Positions 1 through 6,688 of a stretch of 64,000 nt of DNA are shown piece after piece. The number at the start of each line of letters is the position of its first letter. Position 1 is the first letter of the stretch. The stretch comes from Stenotrophomonas sp. UBA2124. GTDB lineage: Bacteria; Pseudomonadota; Gammaproteobacteria; Xanthomonadales; Xanthomonadaceae. Position numbers and translations under genes: made by a program. A model generated the notes under the pieces. That model made no database searches. It was not told the origin of the DNA and saw nothing but the letters and a program-made list of their open reading frames with translations. The DNA is taken from NCBI GenBank assembly GCA_002329155.1, contig DCXY01000019.1, positions 507 to 64,506 on the forward strand. The letters are read 5' to 3'.

Positions 1-77
1 CGGTGTGGCGGGGTGCGCAGGGACGCTGCGGAAGCGCGCTTCCCGCAGTCCCGTTCCCGGTTCTCGCAATCAATCCC

Positions 78-212
78 ATAGCCCGGATAAGCGAAGCGCA
101 TCCGGGGGCATGAAGAACAGGGGATGCGCGATGGAAGAGCGTGCAGCCCCCAGCATGGATGATGGCCGATGCGCTATCGGCTTCCCGGGTGCGCTTTGCT
201 TACCCGGGCTAC
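78..212. repeat. Inverted pair of REP-like palindromes downstream of cheA
   Basis: Two copies of a short palindromic unit lie in opposite orientation in the gap after the second CheA gene. The first (about 79-106) reads GCCCGGATAAGCG followed by AAGCGCATCCGGG. The second (about 183-212) is its near-complement, CCCGGGTGCGC followed by TTTGCTTACCCGGGC. Each unit has a GC stem around an AAGCGAAGCGC-like core. The pattern matches the REP family widely scattered in proteobacterial intergenic DNA. It probably forms mRNA hairpins behind the chemotaxis operon. The rest of positions 1-292 is GC-rich with no gene visible. Confidence 0.6.
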
Positions 213-292
213 AAGGGCGATGTGGCGGGGCGGGTAGGGGTGCTGCGGAAGCAGGCTTCCCGCAGCCCCGTTCCCGGTTCCCCGCCCTCAGC

Positions 293-2287
293 TCATGCCG
301 CCTGCTGGGTGCGTAGCGAGCGCACCAGGCCGCCGATGTCCACGATCAACGCGACACGGCCATCGCCCAGAATGGTGGCGCCCGAGACGCCACCAATGCG
401 GCGGTAGTTGTTCTCGATGTTCTTGACCACCACCTGCTGCTGGCCCAGAAGCTCGTCCACTTCCAGCGCGATCTTCTGGCCATCGCCTTCGACCACAACC
501 ACCAGCGGGTCGGTATTGCCGCCGCTGCGGTAGCCGTAGTAATGGCCCAGCGAGAGGATGGGCAGGTATTCGCCACGCACGCGCAGCACGCGGCCTTCGC
601 CGGCCATGGTGCGGATGTCCTCGGCCTGCGGCTGCAGTGCCTCCAGCACGTAGGCCAGTGGCAGGATCAGGGTTTCGCCGGCCACCGAAACGGTCATGCC
701 GTCGAGGATGGCGAGCGTGAGCGGCAGGCGGATCAGCACCCGCGTGCCGGCACCGGTGCGGCTTTCCAGCTGCACTTCGCCACCCAGCGCCTGGATGTTG
801 CGGCGGACCACGTCCATGCCCACACCGCGCCCGGAAACATCGGTCACCGCGTCGGCGGTGGAGAAGCCCGGCTGGAAGATCAGGTCCCAGACCTGGGCAT
901 CGCTGGGGTTGTCGGGCACGCTCAGGCCGCGTTCGACAGCCTTGGCCAGAATCTTGTCGCGGTTCAGGCCGCGGCCGTCGTCACTGACCTCGATGACGAT
1001 GTGCCCGCCCTGGTGCGAGGCGGCCAGGGTGATGGTGCCGGTTTCTTCCTTGCCTGCCTGGCGGCGTGCATCGGGGAGCTCCAGGCCATGGTCGATGGAG
1101 TTGCGCACCAGGTGCACCAGCGGGTCGGCGATCTTTTCGATCAGGCCCTTGTCCAGCTCGGTGCCTTCGCCGACGGTGCGCAGCCGCACCTGCTTGCCCA
1201 GGCGGCTGGAGAGGTCGCGCACCAGGCGCGGGAAGCGGCGGAACACCGCGTCCACCGGCAGCATGCGCACGCCGATGACGGCTTCCTGCAGGTCGCGGGT
1301 ATTGCGTTCGAGCAGGTCCAGGCCGGCGAACAGCTGCTCGGCGTGTACCGGGTCCAGCCCGCCGGAAACCTGCTTGAGCATGGCCTGGGTGATGACCAGC
1401 TCACCCACCAGGTTGATCAGTGCATCCACCTTGTCCACGCTGACGCGGATGGAGCTTTCCGCCTCGTGCGCGGGCGTGCTGCTGGCCGCGCCATTGCCGC
1501 TCTTGATGTCGGACACGGTTGCAGCCGGCGTTGCCGGTGCCGCAGCGGTGGCGGGCGTGGCAGGCGGGTTGATGGCCAAGCTTGGCGGTGCGGCGGGCTG
1601 GATGTCCAACTCGCAGTCGTCCACCACCCAGGCAAAGGTGTCCTCGATGCGGCTGCGCGGCACCTTGCCGACCAGGCCAAGATCCCAGGCCAGGTAGGCT
1701 TCCAGCGGGTCCATCTGCTCGAAACCGGGCAGCCGCTCCATGCGCGGGGCGACATGCAGGGTGCCCAGGGTTTCCAGGTCGCGAATGATGCGCAGCGGGT
1801 CGTTGCCACTCATGAACAGCGACGGCGCCGGCACGAAGCCGATCTGCCAGCCGTCCGGGGTTTCCTCGGCCTTGGTGGCGGCGCTTGCCGGTGCCGCATC
1901 GCCGGCCAGCACGCTCTGCAGGCGCTCGGTGACCGCCTTGACCGCTGCCGGGTCCGCCGCCTGGCCGTGTTCGGCTTCGCGCAGCAAGGCGCGCAGCACG
2001 TCCACCGAGGACAGCATGGCATCGACCGCAGTGCTTTCCAGCACGCGCTTGCCGGCGCGCAGCTCGTCAAGCAGTGTCTCCAGCACGTGGGTGAGGCCGG
2101 CGATGGCCTCGAACCCGAACGTGCCTGCGCCGCCCTTGATGGAGTGGGCGGCGCGGAACACCGAGTTGATGATTTCCGGGTCGTTCTGGCCGTCTTCCAG
2201 GGCCAGCAGACCGGCCTCCATCGCGTCCAGCCCCTCGCGGCTTTCCTCGAAGAAGGTGGCGTGGAAGCGTTGCAGGTCCATGCTCAT
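293..2287 (-). CDS. cheA: CheA-type chemotaxis histidine kinase (second, distal copy)
   Basis: A 664-residue CheA homologue. Order of domains: HPt/P1 with the phospho-accepting His48 in HSIKGGAGTFG; a region at about 145-235 with GWQIGFVPAPS and GNDPLRIIRDLETLG, typical of an alternative CheA subgroup; an Ala/Pro linker; P3 dimerisation; the kinase core with N box LVHLVRNSIDHG and G boxes DDGRGL and GRGVGMDVV; and a C-terminal CheW-like domain. It would autophosphorylate and pass phosphate to a receiver, most simply the one encoded 35 bp upstream. It is the last gene of the leftward chemotaxis operon. It differs in architecture from the CheA at 6689-8533, so the two are not a recent duplication. 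Its cognate receptors are not in the window. Confidence 0.93.
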   Translation of the reverse strand: MSMDLQRFHATFFEESREGLDAMEAGLLALEDGQNDPEIINSVFRAAHSIKGGAGTFGFEAIAGLTHVLETLLDELRAGKRVLESTAVDAMLSSVDVLRALLREAEHGQAADPAAVKAVTERLQSVLAGDAAPASAATKAEETPDGWQIGFVPAPSLFMSGNDPLRIIRDLETLGTLHVAPRMERLPGFEQMDPLEAYLAWDLGLVGKVPRSRIEDTFAWVVDDCELDIQPAAPPSLAINPPATPATAAAPATPAATVSDIKSGNGAASSTPAHEAESSIRVSVDKVDALINLVGELVITQAMLKQVSGGLDPVHAEQLFAGLDLLERNTRDLQEAVIGVRMLPVDAVFRRFPRLVRDLSSRLGKQVRLRTVGEGTELDKGLIEKIADPLVHLVRNSIDHGLELPDARRQAGKEETGTITLAASHQGGHIVIEVSDDGRGLNRDKILAKAVERGLSVPDNPSDAQVWDLIFQPGFSTADAVTDVSGRGVGMDVVRRNIQALGGEVQLESRTGAGTRVLIRLPLTLAILDGMTVSVAGETLILPLAYVLEALQPQAEDIRTMAGEGRVLRVRGEYLPILSLGHYYGYRSGGNTDPLVVVVEGDGQKIALEVDELLGQQQVVVKNIENNYRRIGGVSGATILGDGRVALIVDIGGLVRSLRTQQAA

Positions 2288-2322
2288 CGGCGCGGTATCC
2301 GTTTTGCTGTGCAGGCGGGCGG

Positions 2323-2688
2323 TCAGCCCAGGACTTTCTGTACGGTGGCAACCAGCTGTTCGGGGTTGAACGGCTTGACCAGCCAGCCGGTGGCACCGGC
2401 GGCCTTGCCTTCGGATTTCTTGTCGGCAGCCGATTCGGTGGTGAGCATCAGCAGCGGGGTGAACTTGTAGTCCGGCAGCTGGCGCAGCTCACGGATCAGC
2501 GCGATGCCGTCCATGTTGGGCATGTTGACGTCGGTCACCACCGCATTGAAACGCTGGCCCTTGGCGCGGCCCAGAGCCACGGCGCCATCTTCGGCTTCTT
2601 CAACCGAAAAGCCGGCCGAGGTGAGGGCGAAAGAGACCATCTGGCGCATCGACGCCGAGTCGTCCACCACCAGGATTCGTGCGCTCAT
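2323..2688 (-). CDS. CheY-like single-domain response regulator
   Basis: A 121-residue stand-alone receiver. Acidic residues D9/D10, phospho-acceptor D53 in VTDVNMPNMDG, the Thr of MLTTES and the Lys of LVKPF are all present, so it should be phosphorylated. No output domain. Its start overlaps the stop of the STAS gene by 4 bp, and the second CheA gene follows 35 bp later, so the three are co-transcribed and this is the likely partner of that kinase. It differs in sequence from the CheY at 9145-9537 and may be a phosphate sink or a switch for another output. Function beyond the domain is inference. Confidence 0.88.
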   Translation of the reverse strand: MSARILVVDDSASMRQMVSFALTSAGFSVEEAEDGAVALGRAKGQRFNAVVTDVNMPNMDGIALIRELRQLPDYKFTPLLMLTTESAADKKSEGKAAGATGWLVKPFNPEQLVATVQKVLG

Positions 2689-2993
2689 GCAGCGTTCTCC
2701 ACAGAATTCATCGTGTCAGGGGTTGCTTCCAGGCCAAGGGCCGGGAGGACGCCGAGCAGGCGCGCGGCGTCACGGAAGGTTGGTGAGGCGTTGTCGAACA
2801 CGGTGACAAGACCGTTCTGGCGCCGGGCCAGGGCAAACGCGCACAGCACCTGCAGGGCTGCGGTATGGATGCGGCCCACCTGGCTGGCATCCACGCGCAG
2901 CTCGCCGGCAAGGCCGAGCTGGTCGGCCAGCTGCTGTTTCAGCTCGCTGGTGGACTCGATGCCGAGATCCTGCGGCAGCGTCACTGTGCTCAT
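2685..2993 (-). CDS. STAS-domain protein
   Basis: About 102 residues with the shape of a STAS (anti-sigma-antagonist-like) domain: an early strand MSTVTLPQDLGIES, a central DASQVGRIHTAALQVL segment at the place of the usual phosphorylatable D(S/T)SG loop, and a C-terminal helix region. I chose the ATG at 2993 because GGAG lies just upstream; a TTG at 3008 is possible but would place that ribosome site inside the gene. It sits between the ParP-like gene and the receiver and is translationally coupled to the latter. STAS domains beside chemotaxis kinases occur in related bacteria, but the role here is unknown. Position 3009-3107 is a short gap. Confidence 0.75.
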   Translation of the reverse strand: MSTVTLPQDLGIESTSELKQQLADQLGLAGELRVDASQVGRIHTAALQVLCAFALARRQNGLVTVFDNASPTFRDAARLLGVLPALGLEATPDTMNSVENAA

Positions 2994-3107
2994 CGTTGCT
3001 CCGGACAAACGTTACTGGGAGAGGTAGCGGCGCGAGCCGGCAGTTCTTTAGCGGGGCGCTGCACGAGGGCTGATTGTGTTAACTGCGGCACGGTTCTGCT
3101 GCGGCAT

Positions 3108-4172
3108 TCACTGCAGCAGGCGGGAGGCGTCGAGCAGGATCATCGGTTGCTGGCCCAGCCGGGCAATGCCACGGAACAGGTCATTGGATATCTGACAGAT
3201 GCGTGCGGTATCCGGCGGCTCGATCTGCGCCTCGCTCAGGCTGCTGACATCCTCCACTGCCGAAACCCGCAGGCCCAGGATCTCGCCGTTCTCTTCCAGC
3301 ACGACAATTCGGGTCTGCGCGTCTTCCTCGGTGGTGGCCACGCCCAGGTGCCTGCACAGGTCCAGCACGGGTACCACCTGGCCGCGCAGGTTCATGATGC
3401 CGAGCATCGACGGGCCGGTGCCACGCAGTGCCAGCAACGGCACGGGCAGGACCACTTCCTGCACCTTCAGCAGCTCCAGTGCGTAGGTCTGCTGGCCGCA
3501 ACGCATGCGCAACCAGCGCGAGCTGCGCTCATTGGCGCGGCGATGGGTTGGCGCCTCGGCCGGGCGTTGGGCCTGCATCTGCAGCTCCTGCCAGGTGTTC
3601 GGGCGCGCGGTGGGCATGGTGTGCTGTACCGCGCTTGCCGCTGGCGCAGTAGCGGGCGCGGGTGGTTTGCCGGCGGCCACGTCGAACGCGGCCTGCAGCG
3701 AGGGGCTGTCGGTATGCGCCAGGGCGGCGCTCTGGGTGTCATCGGTTTCGTAAATGACTTCGTCGGGCAGATCGTCCCAGGTGGGCTCGCGGCTGGCCGC
3801 TATCGGCGCGGCAGCGGTGGCCTGCTTGGGCGCGGCCTGCAGCGCGGGGCTGCCGGCATCTGCCAGGGCGGTGCTCCGGGCGGCATCGGTGTCGTGGATG
3901 ACCTCCTCGGGCAGGTCGTCCCAGGTGGGCTCACGGCTGGCCGCAGCAGGCGCGGCAGCGGTGTCCTGCTCCGGCATCACGGCCGGGGCTGCCGCCTGCA
4001 CGGCCGCCAACGCTTCCTCAAAGGCTGCCTCCAGCTCGGCGCTGTCGCCGGGCAGCTGCAGCGTGGCGGGCTTGGCCGGTGCTGGGGCAGCAGGAGCAGC
4101 GGTGGGCGCCACCACGGTGGCATCGCCCAGCAGCTCTTCCAGATAGTCGTCCAGGGCGCCTGCGGTACTCAT
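3108..4172 (-). CDS. parP: ParP-like CheW-domain protein of the chemotaxis array
   Basis: A 354-residue protein with an acidic N-terminus (ALDDYLEELLGD), a long Ala/Pro-rich linker, and a C-terminal CheW-like domain (about 215-354; QTYALELLKVQEVV, NLRGQVVPVLDL, LRVSAVEDV). This layout and its place directly after a ParA-type ATPase gene (4-bp overlap) match ParP, which with ParC holds chemotaxis arrays at the pole and links to CheA. The linker has a 48-residue tandem duplication around SREPTWDDLP (see repeat entry). It could also serve as the CheW adaptor, because no plain CheW gene is in the window. Family placement is from architecture and context, not from a search. Confidence 0.8.
   Translation of the reverse strand: MSTAGALDDYLEELLGDATVVAPTAAPAAPAPAKPATLQLPGDSAELEAAFEEALAAVQAAAPAVMPEQDTAAAPAAASREPTWDDLPEEVIHDTDAARSTALADAGSPALQAAPKQATAAAPIAASREPTWDDLPDEVIYETDDTQSAALAHTDSPSLQAAFDVAAGKPPAPATAPAASAVQHTMPTARPNTWQELQMQAQRPAEAPTHRRANERSSRWLRMRCGQQTYALELLKVQEVVLPVPLLALRGTGPSMLGIMNLRGQVVPVLDLCRHLGVATTEEDAQTRIVVLEENGEILGLRVSAVEDVSSLSEAQIEPPDTARICQISNDLFRGIARLGQQPMILLDASRLLQ
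3672..3959 (-). repeat. 144-bp tandem duplication inside the ParP-like gene
   Basis: Two copies of a 48-codon unit lie head to tail in the linker of the ParP-like protein (residues about 72-119 and 120-167). The best-kept part is SREPTWDDLP followed by EEVIHDTD in one copy and DEVIYETD in the other. GTGGGCTC occurs at 3781 and 3925, exactly 144 bp apart. Each copy ends in a similar ALxxxxSPxLQAA segment. Confidence 0.85.
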
Positions 4173-4951
4173 GCGGCCTCCTGGTGCTGGCTGGCCTCTT
4201 CAGCCAGCAGCCAGTCCAGGGCGCGGCGATAGGCGGCCTGGCCACGGCCGGGGTAGTCGTCGCCAACGATGGGCTGGGTGAGCGCGGCAACATGGCTGAT
4301 ACGGGTGTCGATGGGAATGGCGTCTTCCCACACGCGGCTACCATGGCGGTCCTGCATGCTGCGCACCGATTCGTTGCCGGCACGGGTGCGGCGGTCGAAC
4401 AGGGTAGGCAACACCGAAATGGGCAGGGCACGCTTGCGCGAGCGTTCCACCATTTCACCGGTGCGCACCATGCCATCGAGCCCATGCAGGGCCAGCGGCT
4501 CGGCCTGGGTGGGGATGATGAGGCGGTCGGCGGCGGCCAGGGCGTTGATCATCAGCAGGCCCAGGGTGGGGGCGCAGTCCAGCAGGATGTAGTCATGGCC
4601 CTGGCCATGGCGCGCGAATGCCTGCTGCAGGGCCAGGCCCAGGCCGGGCTGATTGGCGCTGCGGCGTTCCAGTGTGGCCAGCGATGCCTGTGCGCACAGG
4701 TAGTCCAGCCCCGGAATATCGCTGGCACGCGCCAGCTCGGCTATCTCGTGCGGCGGCGTGGAGAACAGCTCCTGCACGCCCAGCGGCACCGGCTCAACGG
4801 GCACACCAAAGGCGCGGGTGAGTGATGCGTGCGGGTCCAGATCGATCAGCAGCACCTTGTGGCCGCGCGCGGCAAGGCCGCGGCCCAGCGACAGGGTGGT
4901 GGTGGTCTTGCCGACGCCACCCTTCTGGTTGGCTATGGCCCAGATGCGCAT
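4169..4951 (-). CDS. parC: ParC-like ParA-family ATPase (chemotaxis array positioning)
   Basis: About 260 residues, a ParA/Soj ATPase. The deviant Walker A NQKGGVGKTTTT is at the N-terminus, followed by LLIDLDPHASL and ILLDCAPTLGLL. Such ATPases encoded next to CheW-like genes in polar flagellates (ParC of Vibrio, its Pseudomonas counterpart) recruit chemotaxis arrays to the cell pole. Two ATGs are in tandem; AGGAG sits 7 nt before the second (4951), which I prefer over 4954. The motD stop codon overlaps the start, so the pair is translationally coupled. It is distinct from FleN, a second ParA/MinD-type ATPase at 10294-11178. Confidence 0.87.
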   Translation of the reverse strand: MRIWAIANQKGGVGKTTTTLSLGRGLAARGHKVLLIDLDPHASLTRAFGVPVEPVPLGVQELFSTPPHEIAELARASDIPGLDYLCAQASLATLERRSANQPGLGLALQQAFARHGQGHDYILLDCAPTLGLLMINALAAADRLIIPTQAEPLALHGLDGMVRTGEMVERSRKRALPISVLPTLFDRRTRAGNESVRSMQDRHGSRVWEDAIPIDTRISHVAALTQPIVGDDYPGRGQAAYRRALDWLLAEEASQHQEAA

Positions 4952-5889
4952 CATTGGACTCCTTTGATCACGGCGGGCGCAGAGGCCGCAGCGCCGTTGT
5001 TGCCGCCGGTGCTGGCGGCTTCGCCCGAGCTGGCGGTGGTGACACCACTGCCGGGGATTTCGTTGGCCGCCGTCTGGTCGGCCAGGATGATGACCGTCAC
5101 CCGCCGGTTGCGGTTGCGGCCTTCAGGCAGGTCATTGCTGTCGCGTGGCCGGAACTGGCCGTAGCCCACCATGGCCAGGCGCTGCGGCTGCACGCCGTGG
5201 TCGGCGAACAGGTGCACCACGCTGGCCGCACGTGCGGCGGACAGTTCCCAGTTGGAAGGGAACTGCGCGGTGGCGATGGGCAGGTTGTCGGTGTGGCCTT
5301 CCACGCGCACGCCGTTGGGGGCGTCCAGCAGTACATCGGCAAGCTTGCCCAAGGTCTGGCGTGCATCCTGGTCCAGCGCGGCCGAGCCGGTGCCGAACAG
5401 GATGTCGCTGTTGATCTGTACTTCCAGCCACAGCTCGGTGCGGCGCACGCTGATCACACCTTGTGCGACCAGAGGCGCCAACGCCTGGCTGATGCGGTCG
5501 GCAATCTGGGTGAGCTGGCGCTCGGCACGCTGCAGCTGTTCGGTATTGCGTGCGGAAACAGGCATGCGCATCTGCGATGCCATGGACGGCAGCTGGGTGG
5601 GATCGGCCATGGCGCCACCGGTCATGCTGGGCGAGCGGATCACCGACGGCGTGTCATGGCCACCGCCCTGGATCTGCATGTTGCCCACCTGCACCTGGCT
5701 GACCGTGCGCGGGGCACCGCCAAATGCGGTGGTCAGCGCATCGGCCATCACCCGGTACTTGCCCTCGTTGAGCGATGAAATGGCGTACATCACCACGAAG
5801 AAGGCCAGCAACAGCGTCATCAGGTCGGCATAGGGGATGGCCCATGCTTCATGGTTGGCGTGTTCTTCGTGGCGCTTGCGGCGGGCCAT
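4951..5889 (-). CDS. motD: Flagellar stator protein MotD (MotB-like)
   Basis: 312 residues. A short basic cytoplasmic start is followed by one membrane segment (about 20-40) that contains the proton-channel Asp22 in PYADLMTLLLAFF. A periplasmic linker comes next and then a C-terminal OmpA/MotB peptidoglycan-binding domain (VEGHTDNLPI, GYGQFRP, NRNRRVTVII). With MotC it forms a stator unit anchored to the cell wall. In Pseudomonas a motCD pair works beside motAB and supports swarming and high-load swimming; any motAB would be elsewhere in this genome. The gene is 3 bp after motC. Confidence 0.93.
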   Translation of the reverse strand: MARRKRHEEHANHEAWAIPYADLMTLLLAFFVVMYAISSLNEGKYRVMADALTTAFGGAPRTVSQVQVGNMQIQGGGHDTPSVIRSPSMTGGAMADPTQLPSMASQMRMPVSARNTEQLQRAERQLTQIADRISQALAPLVAQGVISVRRTELWLEVQINSDILFGTGSAALDQDARQTLGKLADVLLDAPNGVRVEGHTDNLPIATAQFPSNWELSAARAASVVHLFADHGVQPQRLAMVGYGQFRPRDSNDLPEGRNRNRRVTVIILADQTAANEIPGSGVTTASSGEAASTGGNNGAAASAPAVIKGVQ

Positions 5890-5892
5890 GGC

Positions 5893-6633
5893 TCAACCCA
5901 CAAAGCCGGCAAGGCTGCTTTCGATGTTGCGCGGGTTCTCGCCCTGGGCAATGGCGATGAGGCCCTCGATCACCATTTCACGCTCGCGGGTGTTGTTGGC
6001 GATGACGCTCTTGAGCTTGGCCGACACCGGCAGGAACAGCAGGTTGGCCGAGGCGATGCCGTAGATGGTGGCGGTGAAGGCGGCGGCGATGCCGTGGCCA
6101 AGCTTGCTGGGGTCGGCCAGGTTCTTCATGACCGCCATCAGGCCGAGCACGGCACCGATGATGCCCAGGGTGGGCGCATAAATGCCCATGCCCTCGAACA
6201 CCTTGGAGGCGGCAAGATCCTGCTGCTCCTGGCTGCCCAGTTCGATTTCCAGCATGTGGCGGATGCTGTCCGGCTCCACGCCATCAACCACCAGCTGCAG
6301 GCCCTTGCGGATGAACGGGTCGTTCTGCAGTTCCACCTGCGGCTCCAGTCCCAGCAGGCCCTGGCGGCGGGCGATGTTGCTCCAGTCCACGATCTGCTGG
6401 ATCAGGGCATGGCGGTCACTGGCCGGCGGGTGTACCACCCAGCGCACAATCTTGAATGCGTGCTTGAACACCGCCGGCGAGGTGTGGACCAGGATGGCAG
6501 CGATGGTGCCGATGATGACGATGACGAACGCAGCCGGTGACCACAGCGATGCCAGGCCCGCACCCTTGAGGATGCTGCCGCCCACCAGCGCAACCAGGGC
6601 CAGGAAAAGTCCAATGATGCTGAGTCGGTCCAT
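5893..6633 (-). CDS. motC: Flagellar stator protein MotC (MotA-like)
   Basis: 246 residues, the usual MotC length. MDRLSIIGLFLALVALVGGS gives the first membrane helix; further helices include AAFVIVIIGTIAAILV and two near PTLGIIGAVLGLMAVM and ATIYGIASANLLFLPV. The large cytoplasmic loop between helices 2 and 3 carries the charged residues that touch FliG. An in-frame extension to 6720 would overlap the upstream cheA coding end and adds no conserved sequence, so I use the ATG at 6633. It pairs with motD in one transcript. Confidence 0.93.
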   Translation of the reverse strand: MDRLSIIGLFLALVALVGGSILKGAGLASLWSPAAFVIVIIGTIAAILVHTSPAVFKHAFKIVRWVVHPPASDRHALIQQIVDWSNIARRQGLLGLEPQVELQNDPFIRKGLQLVVDGVEPDSIRHMLEIELGSQEQQDLAASKVFEGMGIYAPTLGIIGAVLGLMAVMKNLADPSKLGHGIAAAFTATIYGIASANLLFLPVSAKLKSVIANNTREREMVIEGLIAIAQGENPRNIESSLAGFVG

Positions 6634-6688
6634 GCTGCGGATATCGGCCTTTTGAAGACAGTCTTGAATCAGGCGGGCGGGGTGCGGT

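Noticed and set aside
542..2470. Long plus-strand open frame (642 codons) opposite the distal cheA
   Set aside because: It is an antisense shadow caused by high GC third positions; its protein is low-complexity in His/Gln/Ala and has no domain, while the minus strand encodes a full CheA.
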